27,525 nucleotides of DNA, taken from NCBI GenBank assembly GCA_003343565.1, contig QALA01000038.1, forward strand, positions 1 to 27,525, read 5' to 3'. The number at the start of each line of letters is the position of its first letter. The stretch's first letter is position 1. The position numbers and the translations under genes are program-made. The stretch is from Verrucomicrobiota bacterium. GTDB lineage: Bacteria; Verrucomicrobiota; Verrucomicrobiia; Opitutales; Intestinicryptomonadaceae. This document shows positions 1-7,726 of this stretch, piece by piece. A model generated the notes under the pieces. It had not been told where the DNA came from and did no database searches. It saw only the letters and a program-made list of their open reading frames with translations.

Positions 1-2
1 AA

Positions 3-314
3 GTGTGTCCGACGGGCGCGATCTTGAAAATAGACGTCGAGGACAAAGCCTCGATTCAGGCGGGCAGGGCGGTGTGGATTGCGGCCAACTGCGTGGTTAA
101 TGTCGACAAGCTTCAATGCGACAACTGCTTCCGCCACTGTCCGGCGGGCGCGATACACATGGTGTTGCAAAATCCCAAAGATCCGAAGTCGCTGAAGATT
201 CCCGCAATCAACGAGGAACGCTGCATAGGCTGCGGCGCGTGCGAACATCTCTGCCCGGCGAGGCCGTTTACGGCGATTTACGTCGAGGGAAACAAAATAC
301 AGCGCAGAATATAG
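3..314 (+). CDS. 4Fe-4S polyferredoxin, C-terminal part (gene begins before the window)
   Basis: This is the end of an electron-transfer protein that binds several [4Fe-4S] clusters. The visible 103 residues start inside a cluster motif (Cys2-Pro-Thr-Gly). They continue with a second set (Cys30, Cys39, Cys42, Cys46-Pro) and a classic third set, CIGCGACEHLCP (Cys74, 77, 80, 84). The frame stays open to the left edge, so the first codon here (GTG) is probably internal. The layout resembles NapG/MauM-type periplasmic polyferredoxins, but the N-terminus needed to prove export is missing. The stop is 14 bases before the ATG of a Tat-exported aldo/keto reductase that itself carries iron-sulfur motifs, so the two are probably co-transcribed and may exchange electrons. 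The ferredoxin identity is secure; the partner and cellular location are inferred. Confidence 0.85.
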   Translation: MCPTGAILKIDVEDKASIQAGRAVWIAANCVVNVDKLQCDNCFRHCPAGAIHMVLQNPKDPKSLKIPAINEERCIGCGACEHLCPARPFTAIYVEGNKIQRRI

Positions 315-320
315 GAAGGG
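313..320 (+). promoter_or_regulatory. Ribosome binding site of the aldo/keto reductase
   Basis: AGGAAGGG lies 8 bases before the ATG at 329 and starts inside the stop codon of the ferredoxin gene, which suggests translational coupling. A second purine stretch, AGGAAGGT (333-340), precedes the in-frame ATG at 350, so either ATG could be used. Both leave the Tat signal intact. Confidence 0.6.
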
Positions 321-328
321 CAATCTCA

Positions 329-2122
329 ATGCAGGAAGGTCAAAGCGACATGTTGAGCCGCAGAAGATTTCTAAAGGGCGCGGGCTTGGGGGCCGGATTG
401 GCGTCGGCAGCCCTCGCAGGGTGCTCGCCGAAAAAGGGCGGGGCCGTCGACCGGGGAGGCTCCGGCGAGGTGCCGGTGGGCAAAATGACGATGCGCACGA
501 ACAACAATTCGGGCGATAAGGTCTCTCTTTTGGGATACGGCTGCATGCGCTGGCCGCTGCGCCCCAAAGCCGGCGGAGACGGCGAGGAGGTCAATCAGGA
601 GGCCGTAAACGAGCTGGTCGATTACGCCATTGCGCACGGGGTAAATTTCTTCGACACATCTCCGGTGTACGTTCAGGGAATGTCGGAAAAATCCACGGGA
701 ATCGCCCTCAAGAGGCACCCGCGGGAAAAGTTTTTCATCTCGACAAAGATGTCCAACTTCGCGGACTACTCGCGCGAAAACTCCATAAAGATCTACCAAA
801 ACTCCTTCAAGAATCTCCAAGTCGACTACATCGACTACTACCTCCTGCACTCCGTGGGCGGCGGCGACGGCATGGAGCTGTTTAAGAAGCGCTATATCGA
901 CAACGGCATATTGGACTTTTTAATCGCGGAGAAAAAAGCCGGCAGAATCAGAAATCTGGGCTTCTCGTTCCACGGGGACGTAAAGGTGTTCGACCACCTG
1001 TTGGCCAGCGGAATCAAGTGGGATTTTGTGCTGATTCAGATGAATTACGTCGATTGGAAGCACGCGCTTGGCAGGAACATCAACGCGGAGTATCTGTATT
1101 CGGAGCTGGAGAAGCGCTCCATACCGGCTCTCGTCATGGAGCCGCTTCTCGGCGGCAGGCTGTCGAACATTCCGGACGCTTTGGTGCCGCGCTACAAGGA
1201 GCGCAGGCCGCAGTTCAGCGTGGCTTCGTGGGCGTTTCGCTTTGTGGGCTCGCACAAAAACGTCCTGTCGGTTTTGAGCGGCATGACTTACATGGAGCAC
1301 CTTCAGGACAACATAAGAACATACTCTCCTTTGGAATGGCTTTCCGAGGACGAATTCAAGTTCCTGAACGAGTGCGCCGAACTTATGGTAAAATATCCCA
1401 CCATTCCGTGCAACGACTGCAAATACTGCATGCCGTGCAAATACGGACTGGATATTCCCGCCATATTGATTCACTACAACAAATGTCTGAACGAGGGCAA
1501 CATTCCCGAATTCCGGCAGGACGCCAACTATGCGGCCGCCCGGCGCGCGTATCTGGTCGGCTACGACAGGAGCGTTCCGAAACTGCGCCAGGCGGAGCGA
1601 TGCACAGGCTGCGGAAAGTGCAATCCCGAATGCCCGCAGCGCATCGACATTCCGACCGAACTGCGCAGGATAGACAAGTTCGTGGAGAACCTGCGGCGCG
1701 AGGCCGTGCTTATGGGGGACGTTCTCAACGCGTTCAAATCAGGGAAGTATTCGTGCGTCATAGGCAACGGGCGGCTGTACACGTTTACTCAAAACGGAAT
1801 AAAAGACTTGTACGGGACGTATTCGGAAAAGCCCTCTGTCTTGAAGGGCGCGCTTGTTGCGGACAAGGTTGTGGGCAAGGCCGCGGCGGCAATTCTCGCG
1901 CTGGGCGGAGCCTCGGAAGTTTATGCCGACGTCATGAGCGAGCCGGCTTTGACGATGCTTCGCGATACCGGGGCGAAAATAACGTACTCCAAGCTCGTTC
2001 CGTACATTAAGAACCGCTCCGGAACCGGCATGTGCCCGATGGATAAACTTTGTCTGAATGCGAAAACTCCGCAGGAGTGCCTGGAGCTTTTGGACAAATT
2101 CATGAAAGTTCCCTCAGCTTAG
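329..2122 (+). CDS. Tat-exported lipoprotein: aldo/keto reductase, 4Fe-4S module and DUF1893 domain fused
   Basis: This 597-residue NAD(P)H-dependent oxidoreductase has unknown substrate. Residues 10-16 (SRRRFLK) form a near-ideal twin-arginine signal, followed by a hydrophobic stretch and a lipobox-like LAGC at Cys32, so it is probably exported folded and lipid-anchored. Residues about 60-350 are an aldo/keto reductase barrel with the catalytic tetrad visible as Asp109, Tyr114, Lys140 and His174. Residues 361-370 (CNDCKYCMPC) and 425-435 (CTGCGKCNPEC) bind iron-sulfur clusters, as in the ferredoxin-AKR subfamily. Residues about 461-595 match DUF1893 (TM1506-like, deaminase-like fold), including SGKYSCVIGNGRLYTF, ADKVVGKAAA, SEPAL and RSGTGMCPMDKL. 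I know DUF1893 mainly as a stand-alone domain, so the fusion is notable. The gene follows a polyferredoxin with only 14 bases between. AKR, Fe-S and DUF1893 calls are firm; function is not. Confidence 0.88.
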   Translation: MQEGQSDMLSRRRFLKGAGLGAGLASAALAGCSPKKGGAVDRGGSGEVPVGKMTMRTNNNSGDKVSLLGYGCMRWPLRPKAGGDGEEVNQEAVNELVDYAIAHGVNFFDTSPVYVQGMSEKSTGIALKRHPREKFFISTKMSNFADYSRENSIKIYQNSFKNLQVDYIDYYLLHSVGGGDGMELFKKRYIDNGILDFLIAEKKAGRIRNLGFSFHGDVKVFDHLLASGIKWDFVLIQMNYVDWKHALGRNINAEYLYSELEKRSIPALVMEPLLGGRLSNIPDALVPRYKERRPQFSVASWAFRFVGSHKNVLSVLSGMTYMEHLQDNIRTYSPLEWLSEDEFKFLNECAELMVKYPTIPCNDCKYCMPCKYGLDIPAILIHYNKCLNEGNIPEFRQDANYAAARRAYLVGYDRSVPKLRQAERCTGCGKCNPECPQRIDIPTELRRIDKFVENLRREAVLMGDVLNAFKSGKYSCVIGNGRLYTFTQNGIKDLYGTYSEKPSVLKGALVADKVVGKAAAAILALGGASEVYADVMSEPALTMLRDTGAKITYSKLVPYIKNRSGTGMCPMDKLCLNAKTPQECLELLDKFMKVPSA

Positions 2123-2138
2123 CCGGGCAGAGGCCCGG
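2123..2138 (+). terminator. GC hairpin directly after the AKR stop codon
   Basis: CCGGGC-AGAG-GCCCGG is a perfect 6-base-pair stem with a four-base loop beginning one base after the stop codon. No T-run follows (the next bases are ACTGGCTTCG), so it is not a canonical intrinsic terminator. It may instead protect the 3' end or assist Rho-dependent termination. Confidence 0.35.
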
Positions 2139-2394
2139 ACTGGCTTCGTATATTGCGGGTTTTATCTTTGGCGGAGTGCGCCGCGGATTTTAAGTTCGAT
2201 GGAATGCGCTGCTGGCTTTATCTTCGGCGGAATGTTTATCTTCGGGGAAATTGCGCGAAGGAGCGCCTTTACGCATGCCGGAACGGTGCGGGGTTTATGC
2301 GCGCGTATCGGCGGTTTTGCGGTCTCGGCGCGAATGCGTAAAGATTAAGTCCGTTTTGGCGCAGGGGGGCGGGCGTTGTTAAAAATTGTCGGGC

Positions 2395-2451
2395 TTTTAT
2401 GCCGCGCGCAAAAGCCGCAGGCTTTAACGTTAGGCATAAAAATTTGCGCGC
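2395..2451. other. Interleaved inverted repeats with pseudoknot topology
   Basis: Arm A TTTTATGCC (2395-2403) pairs with A' GGCATAAAA (2433-2441). Arm B GCGCGCAAA (2404-2412) pairs with B' TTTGCGCGC (2443-2451). The order A-B-A'-B' is that of an H-type pseudoknot. The loop holds a further small hairpin AAAGCC-GCA-GGCTTT (2411-2425) that would compete with the end of arm B. All pairings are exact. Whether it is transcribed, and from which strand, cannot be read from the sequence; no known RNA family is recognised. Confidence 0.4.
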
Positions 2452-2504
2452 GCTTATATTGGTTTTATTACGGTAGCTATTTATCCATTCGACGGTGCGA
2501 TGTT

Positions 2505-2552
2505 ATGCGAATATGCGAATGCGCGGATTTGCGAATTTGAAGATTTGCGAAT
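2505..2552. repeat. Degenerate octamer tandem repeat, six units
   Basis: Six consecutive 8-base units can be read in register: ATGCGAAT, ATGCGAAT, GCGCGGAT, TTGCGAAT, TTGAAGAT, TTGCGAAT. Four are nearly identical and two are diverged. The repeat lies in a gene-free region, so it is not a protein repeat. Because the unit is not a multiple of three, any overlapping frame would shift with copy number. Confidence 0.65.
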
Positions 2553-2680
2553 CGGCAATTCTGACGGAATCCGCTTTCGCTTATTCCCGCTTTGGAAAAG
2601 CGTAAAGTCGCCATGGGGAATAGATGCGACTTTTTCGCGCGCGGTTTTTGCGCCCGTCAAGCGTTCGTCAAACGCCCGTT

Positions 2681-2714
2681 AAAAAGCGGCAGGCGAAAAA
2701 AGTCCGCCTGCCGC
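2681..2714 (-). terminator. Rho-independent terminator of the 2803-4488 gene
   Basis: GCGGCAGGCG (2686-2695) and CGCCTGCCGC (2705-2714) form a perfect 10-base-pair stem with a nine-base loop. Read on the minus strand, the stem is followed at once by TTTTTAACG (2681-2685 and below). It lies about 90 bases beyond the stop codon of the minus-strand gene. Confidence 0.8.
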
Positions 2715-2802
2715 GTAAAATATCCAATATGCAATTGCGCAATAAATCCCGGCGATTTTTTGCGGGCGAAGAAATAACTTCCGCCCGCATGCGCCGCTTT
2801 TT

Positions 2803-4488
2803 CTAATTGCGCAGGAACGGAGTTGAATCCTGCCTCATGAATTTTGTGAAATCGCCCTTCAGGAGGTTGTCGACGGAGTCGAGCATTTTTTGGAACATTT
2901 CGCGGTAGACCTCGACGTCCTCCCTATATAGGGAGTAATAGTCCTCAGGCTTTATTTTGTTTAGCTCCATCATAATGGCCCCGCGCATGGAGTTCAAGTA
3001 GGACTTGTATCTCTTGTTGTGCTCCTCCTGCTTGATCCGCTTTACGTTCAGCTCCTGAAATGCGCGCTTTGCATAGCGGCCTATGTATTTTTTTTGCGTC
3101 AGAGAGCGCAAAGTCTGCGCGTTGAAGAAGTCGATGTAGTCGGCAAATACCAGCTTCAGCTGCTCCATGTCTTTGGTTTGCTTTTCGAGCTTTTTCATGT
3201 CCAGCTTTTCCCAGTTATCCTTAACGGTGTCCAAGCGCAGCATTGTGTAGGCCACTTTGGAGCTGCGCATCGAGCCTATCAATTTGCTGACCTGACTGTG
3301 CTCGGTGAAATCTTCGGGAATTTTGAAGGGAATCGGCTGCGAGAGCAATATTCCGCCAACGGAACCGTCTTCGGGATTTATGTACAACCCCCCGCTCCCG
3401 ACTCCGTGCGGCAGCCTGCTGTCGATATTCACCGTGTTCTCCGCGAGCGAATTGGCCGCAAGCGGATACGTTTTGAGCGTTTCCTTCAGCCTTCCCACGA
3501 GAATCAGCTGTTTTCCGAGAAGGTTCTTCCACTTTTCCTCGTCTATGATTTGTATCTCCTGCGAGCCCTCCGGATATTCGTCGATCAGAAACAGGACGAG
3601 CGGCAGCTTCTTGTTTATGAAAATGGCGTTTCGGTTGAAGTCCAATTTCTTGCCCAGATTGGTGACCAATTCCGCCTCCGCTATGTCCTCATATTTGTCG
3701 ACCGGCACAAGGACGCTCTTTTTGTCCATGAGTGAAATGTAGGCGCCCGCGGCGGCGTTCCGGTTGCGGCATGTGAGAACGAGAAACTTGTCGAGCGATT
3801 CCTTTGCGATTCTCTTGTTCCGCTCAAACGAGCTCTCGACGCGCTTGTTCGCCGCAACGGGAGCCGAATTTTGCGCCTGAACGACCGTCACCCTGTCTTC
3901 GTCGCTGAGGGTTTTTACGCCGACCGCGGCGCCAACTTCCTTCAATTGGGCCAAGTAGTCGTCGCCGTGCTTTTTTGCGGCTTCGGCCTTGAGGGATTCC
4001 AGTTTTGCGGCGTCGGAAAACGACAGGTCCTTTAGCGCCTTTTTTGCTTCGGCCTGTTTGTTGATGACCGATATAGCCTTTCCAAAGTCGTTGTCCGAAT
4101 CCTTCAGCGCCTTGTCTTTTATCCTCTTGAATGCGTCCTCGCCGAGCATTTCCTTTGCGGGGGCCAGGGTTTCCAGAAGCGCGGTCTTTTCGGTAATGTA
4201 GTTAGACTGCGCCACAAAATCCATGGGGAATTGCTTTTGCGCGTATGCCTTTATTATTTTCATGTCGTCGGCGTCGACCGACGAGGAGGAAGGCGCCTGC
4301 AATGCCTGCCATGCGTAGTACTGGTTGGTGTACCACATTTTGCTCTCGTGCTTGTCGTTCGGGTAGAGTTTAGCCGCCTGCTCCTTGAGCTGGTTTTTGA
4401 GGGAATCGGGCATTTTTTGCGCGTATGCCGACGAAAACGCCAGAGCAAGCCACGCGGCCGCAAGCATAACATTTTTAATTGTTCTCAT
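2803..4488 (-). CDS. Exported orphan protein with a faint trypsin-like middle region
   Basis: I do not recognise this 561-residue protein as a named family. Residues 1-23 are a clear signal peptide ending AYA before Gln24, so it is exported. Residues about 25-235 are charged and helical, rich in Lys, Ala and Asp, likely alpha-helical or coiled. Residues about 235-385 look like beta strands and recall a chymotrypsin/HtrA-like domain: GAYISLMDKKSVLVPVDK sits where active enzymes have the catalytic His, and GVGSGGLYIN plus GSVGGIL (about 362-381, Ser365) resemble the GxSGG serine motif. The catalytic His is not seen, so activity is doubtful. The C-terminal 170 residues are again helical and charged. 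The start at 4488 is preferred over an in-frame ATG at 4530, because it begins the signal peptide and a -35/-10 pair lies between the two. It is monocistronic, with its own terminator. Confidence 0.75.
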   Translation of the reverse strand: MRTIKNVMLAAAWLALAFSSAYAQKMPDSLKNQLKEQAAKLYPNDKHESKMWYTNQYYAWQALQAPSSSSVDADDMKIIKAYAQKQFPMDFVAQSNYITEKTALLETLAPAKEMLGEDAFKRIKDKALKDSDNDFGKAISVINKQAEAKKALKDLSFSDAAKLESLKAEAAKKHGDDYLAQLKEVGAAVGVKTLSDEDRVTVVQAQNSAPVAANKRVESSFERNKRIAKESLDKFLVLTCRNRNAAAGAYISLMDKKSVLVPVDKYEDIAEAELVTNLGKKLDFNRNAIFINKKLPLVLFLIDEYPEGSQEIQIIDEEKWKNLLGKQLILVGRLKETLKTYPLAANSLAENTVNIDSRLPHGVGSGGLYINPEDGSVGGILLSQPIPFKIPEDFTEHSQVSKLIGSMRSSKVAYTMLRLDTVKDNWEKLDMKKLEKQTKDMEQLKLVFADYIDFFNAQTLRSLTQKKYIGRYAKRAFQELNVKRIKQEEHNKRYKSYLNSMRGAIMMELNKIKPEDYYSLYREDVEVYREMFQKMLDSVDNLLKGDFTKFMRQDSTPFLRN

Positions 4489-4499
4489 AATATTAAAAC

Positions 4500-4527
4500 A
4501 GTTTATCGAATTCGGCGTTTCTGTCAA
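4500..4527 (-). promoter_or_regulatory. Sigma-70-like promoter of the 2803-4488 gene
   Basis: On the minus strand a perfect -35 TTGACA (4522-4527) is followed after 16 bases by TAAACT (4500-4505), a 4 of 6 match to the -10 consensus. The ATG at 4488 is only 11 bases further on, which implies a leader of about five bases. There is no Shine-Dalgarno sequence. The -35 hexamer overlaps the alternative upstream ATG, which argues against that start. Confidence 0.5.
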
Positions 4528-4530
4528 CAT

Positions 4531-5068
4531 TTTACGTTTGAGTCCTGCCGGAATCTTCGCGGTTTGCGCGGACGAAAGGCGCAGACGAAAGGCGGTGCGG
4601 CAAGTCGCGCGTCCAAGAGGTCGTTTCGCATGCGCGGGTACGCCCGTTCGCTTAACGCTTCACTGTTTGTAGCGACGTTTGCTTGGAAGCTTTTGAGCCG
4701 AATGGAAAAGTTATGGCATTCGCAACTGCGTGGGCGTGGCGCAAACTGCGGCGCGGGTTCGCGGGATTTTTTAAGAAATCCCCCCTCTTTGTCGTCCGCA
4801 CGCGCCGAAGCGCAACGGGGGCGCCGAACGGGGAAATCCGCGCGCTTAGCAAGGGCGAAACGCGTTTTGCGGAATGCGGCGCGCAATGGGGTTTAGAGCG
4901 TTTTGACGACGAACGGGTGCGCGCGCTCTTATATTCGCCGCAAATGAGGATATGCGAATGCGCATTGTTGAAAATGGGCGAAAATCCTTGTGCGGAAATT
5001 TGGAAGATGCCCGCCTATAGCGTTCCCGCGCCGGTTTGCCGCATGCCGATTCCGCAGGCTCCCGCCGT
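4531..5068. other. Gene-free region between the orphan gene and coaB
   Basis: Open frames exist on both strands but are Arg/Ala/Phe-rich, unlike any family, and one runs antisense into coaB. I read them as chance frames in GC-rich DNA. Visible structure is modest: a hairpin GGGATTT-TTAAG-AAATCCC (4763-4781), and the 14-mer ATATGCGAATGCGC (4950-4963), which also occurs in the octamer repeat near 2511. No convincing terminator for the coaB transcript was seen. Confidence 0.5.
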
Positions 5069-5719
5069 TTACTGCCGCTCGAAGAATTTAGAGGCCAGAA
5101 AGTCTATTAGCAGCTTTGCCAACAATTCCTTTGTCGCCAGCGGAAAATCCACGACTTTTCCGTCGCGCATGATAAGTTCGAGCTTGTTTGAATTGGATCC
5201 GAATCCCAGCCCCTCCGCCGACACGTCGTTGACCGCGATGCAGTCCAGATTTTTTTCCTTCAGTTTGCGCTTGGCATAATCGAGAACGTTTTGCGTTTCG
5301 GCGGCGAATCCCACCAGAATCTGGCCGGACTTGCGCAGCGATAGCTGCTTCAAAATATCGGGCGTGCGTTCGAGTTCGGCCGTCAGAGGTATGTCGTCCT
5401 TTTTAGCCTTTTGCGTCAGGCGCGTTTTCGGGCGGACGTCGCTGACGGCGGCCGTCATTATCAGAATGTCGCATTCGTCGAAGCGGCGCATGCATGCCTC
5501 CAGCATGTCTTGCGCGCTGACGACGCGTTCGGTCACGGAGCAGTCGGCGTCGGGCAGGGAGGAAGGCCCGAGTATCAGCGCGGTGTCCCAGCCGGCCTTC
5601 TGCGCGGCGTTGGCGATGTTCCAGCCCGTCTTTCCGCTGGACGGATTGCTTATGTAGCGCACCGGATCAAAATACTCGCGGGTGGGCCCGCCGGTGACCA
5701 GACATCTGATTTTCTTCAT
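5069..5719 (-). CDS. coaB: Phosphopantothenate--cysteine ligase (CoaB), stand-alone
   Basis: This enzyme joins 4'-phosphopantothenate to cysteine in the second committed step of coenzyme A synthesis, in the cytoplasm. The 216 residues match only the CoaB half of the usual CoaBC fusion. Visible motifs are GGPTREYFDPVRYISNPSSG (residues 10-29, substrate and nucleotide binding), TAAVSDVRP (89-97), a lysine cluster KAKK (104-107) and GFAAET with AVND further on. The CoaC decarboxylase is not fused and not in the window. The start ATG lies 9 bases after the glmS stop, so coaB is almost certainly expressed from the glmS transcript; no strong Shine-Dalgarno sequence is present. panC, another gene of the same pathway, is about 11 kb away in a different operon. 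Confidence 0.9.
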   Translation of the reverse strand: MKKIRCLVTGGPTREYFDPVRYISNPSSGKTGWNIANAAQKAGWDTALILGPSSLPDADCSVTERVVSAQDMLEACMRRFDECDILIMTAAVSDVRPKTRLTQKAKKDDIPLTAELERTPDILKQLSLRKSGQILVGFAAETQNVLDYAKRKLKEKNLDCIAVNDVSAEGLGFGSNSNKLELIMRDGKVVDFPLATKELLAKLLIDFLASKFFERQ

Positions 5720-5728
5720 TGGAAAAAT

Positions 5729-7576
5729 TTATTCTACCGTCACGGCCTTGGCGAGATTTCTCGGCTTGTCGACGTCGCACCCAAGCTCGCGCGCGACATA
5801 GTAGGCGAACAGCTGAATCGGAATCGCCTCCACTATGTGCCTTATGGATTCGTGCACGCGCGGAATTGCGATTACGTCGTCGGCGAGTTCGCCAAAGAGG
5901 GCGGGCGAATCTGTTATGACAATGATTTTTCCCTTGCGCGCCTTGATTTCCTGCGCGTTGGAGACGAGTTTTGGGGCTATTTCGTCGGAAGTGGAAAATA
6001 TTACGGACGGGCAGTCGGGCGAGACGAGCGCGATAGGCCCGTGCTTCATTTCCGCGGCGGGATAGCCCTCGGCGTGAATGTAGGAAATCTCCTTGAGCTT
6101 GAGCGCACCCTCGAGCGCGAGCGGAAATTCGCACAGCCTTCCGAGAAACAGGAAGTCTTTGTAATGGGCGTACTTTTTCGCTATCGCCTCGATGTGGCCC
6201 GCGAGCTTGAGAGTTTCCGAAACCGCCGCCGGCGCGCTCTTGAGAGCCTCGACGATGTTTTTGCCCTCCGAAAACGACATGTCGCGCATTCTGCCCAGAT
6301 AGAGCGCCAGAAGCAGGCATATTGTCACCTGCGAAGTGAACGCCTTTGTGGAGGCTACGCCGACCTCCTTGCCGGCGTATTGGTAAAGCCCGCCGTCGGA
6401 CTCCCGCGAAATGGTCGAGCCTACGGAATTTGTTATGGCCAGCGTTCTGAATCCCTTGCGCTTGGATTCCCTCATGGCTTCGAGAGTGTCTATGGTCTCT
6501 CCGCTCTGGCTTATGACTATGACGAGCGTGTTCTTGTCGACCGGAGCGTTGCGGTAGCGAAACTCGCTGGCGTACTCCACATCCACGGGGATTCTGGCGT
6601 ACTTCTCTATCAGGTATTCGGCCACCAGGCACGCGTGCCACGCCGTTCCGCACGAGGTGAAAATTATGCGGTCGATTTGTCTGAGCTCGTTCGGCGACAT
6701 GTTCAATCCGTTCAGCACGGCCGTTGAACCGTCGGAGGAAATTCTGCCACGTATGGCGTTCTCTATGGCTTTGGGCTGCTCGAAAATCTCCTTCTCCATG
6801 TAGGATTTGAAATTGCCGAGTTCGGCGGACTCAAGCTCCCAGTCTATTTCCTCCACGACGACATCTATCTGTTTGTTGCATATCGTGACTATGTCGCAGT
6901 TGTCCTTGGTGACGAGGGCGATCTGTTCGTCCTCAAGATAGATTACGTTGTCGGCGCGCCCGGAGAATCCGAGGACGTCGCTGGCTACCAGATATTCGTC
7001 CCTGCCTATTCCGATCAGGAGGGGCGAGCCCTTGCGCGCGGCCACGAGCTGGTCGGGGTGGAACTTCGATATCACGGCTATTCCGTATGTCCCCTCGACG
7101 TGCTCCAGGGATTTTCTGACCGCCTCGAGAAAGCGGTTGGGAGTGGAGGGATCTGTGCGGCGGTCGTAGTGGTAGGCTATGAGATTTACGAGGGCTTCGG
7201 AGTCGGTTTCGCTCTTGAACGAGTATCCGTTGTCGATGCAGAATTTTTTGATGTTTTCGTAGTTTTCGATGATGCCGTTGTGAACCAGCGCGAAATTGCC
7301 GTCCGAAGAGACGTGCGGGTGGGCGTTTTGGTCGGTGACCGCGCCGTGCGTGGCCCAGCGGGTGTGGCTTATTCCGAGGCTGGCGGCAAACGGGTGTTTT
7401 TCAATCTCCGCCTCAAGGACGCCGACGCGCCCCTTCTTTTTGAGCACCTGCATGTCCGAACCGCTCAAAAGGGCGATTCCGGCCGAGTCGTATCCGCGAT
7501 ACTCAAGCCGCTTGAGACCTTCAATCAAAATTGGCGCCGCGTCGCGCCTGCCTATGTATCCCGTAATTCCGCACAT
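5729..7576 (-). CDS. glmS: Glutamine--fructose-6-phosphate aminotransferase (isomerizing)
   Basis: GlmS makes glucosamine-6-phosphate from fructose-6-phosphate and glutamine, the entry to peptidoglycan and LPS amino sugars. The 615 residues fit the family length (about 609 in E. coli). The N-terminus MCGITGYIGRRDAAPILIEG provides the nucleophilic Cys2, and LEYRGYDSAG follows. HTRWATHG and HPH lie in the glutaminase domain. Two SIS sugar-isomerase domains follow (TSCGTAWHA, SQSGETIDT, KEVGVASTKAFTSQV). The C-terminus LAKAVTVE is the conserved family ending. The ATG at 7576 is fixed by the need for Cys2. coaB follows with 9 bases between. The upstream 233 bases show no sign of the glmS ribozyme core, though this was judged by eye only. 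Confidence 0.97.
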   Translation of the reverse strand: MCGITGYIGRRDAAPILIEGLKRLEYRGYDSAGIALLSGSDMQVLKKKGRVGVLEAEIEKHPFAASLGISHTRWATHGAVTDQNAHPHVSSDGNFALVHNGIIENYENIKKFCIDNGYSFKSETDSEALVNLIAYHYDRRTDPSTPNRFLEAVRKSLEHVEGTYGIAVISKFHPDQLVAARKGSPLLIGIGRDEYLVASDVLGFSGRADNVIYLEDEQIALVTKDNCDIVTICNKQIDVVVEEIDWELESAELGNFKSYMEKEIFEQPKAIENAIRGRISSDGSTAVLNGLNMSPNELRQIDRIIFTSCGTAWHACLVAEYLIEKYARIPVDVEYASEFRYRNAPVDKNTLVIVISQSGETIDTLEAMRESKRKGFRTLAITNSVGSTISRESDGGLYQYAGKEVGVASTKAFTSQVTICLLLALYLGRMRDMSFSEGKNIVEALKSAPAAVSETLKLAGHIEAIAKKYAHYKDFLFLGRLCEFPLALEGALKLKEISYIHAEGYPAAEMKHGPIALVSPDCPSVIFSTSDEIAPKLVSNAQEIKARKGKIIVITDSPALFGELADDVIAIPRVHESIRHIVEAIPIQLFAYYVARELGCDVDKPRNLAKAVTVE

Positions 7577-7726
7577 AATTTCCGATCCCGATTATTCCTA
7601 TAAAGATTTTTATTATTTTCGGCGAATGCGCCAATGCAAGCATTATCGGAACAAACAAAAACGCCCTAAAATCGCGCGCCCTTTTAAAAAGCTTGAAATC
7701 GGGCGGAAGCAAAGCAGTATTGGGGC

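Larger units (their letters stand above)
2139..2802. other. Gene-free region between convergent genes, rich in repeats and hairpins
   Basis: No convincing gene lies here; the short open frames are low-complexity and have no family resemblance. It holds short direct repeats TTTATCTTYGGCGGARTG at 2161-2178 and 2217-2234, with a third partial copy at 2235-2249. It also holds an interleaved inverted-repeat element at 2395-2451, a degenerate octamer tandem repeat at 2505-2552, the terminator at 2681-2714 and a bulged hairpin at 2762-2788 (GCGGGCG paired with CGCCCGC). The last is followed by TTTTT only nine bases after the stem on the plus strand. Confidence 0.6.

Noticed and set aside
1018..2010. 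Plus-strand open frame of 330 codons
   Set aside because: It overlaps the AKR-DUF1893 gene out of frame; the AKR frame contains the catalytic and cysteine motifs.
4683..5279. Plus-strand frame of 198 codons in the gap before coaB
   Set aside because: Runs antisense into coaB, has no Shine-Dalgarno sequence, and its unique part is Arg/Phe-rich low-complexity sequence.
5411..6727. Long plus-strand open frame of 438 codons
   Set aside because: It lies antisense to coaB and glmS, both with unmistakable family motifs; its translation is Arg/Gly-rich and matches nothing.
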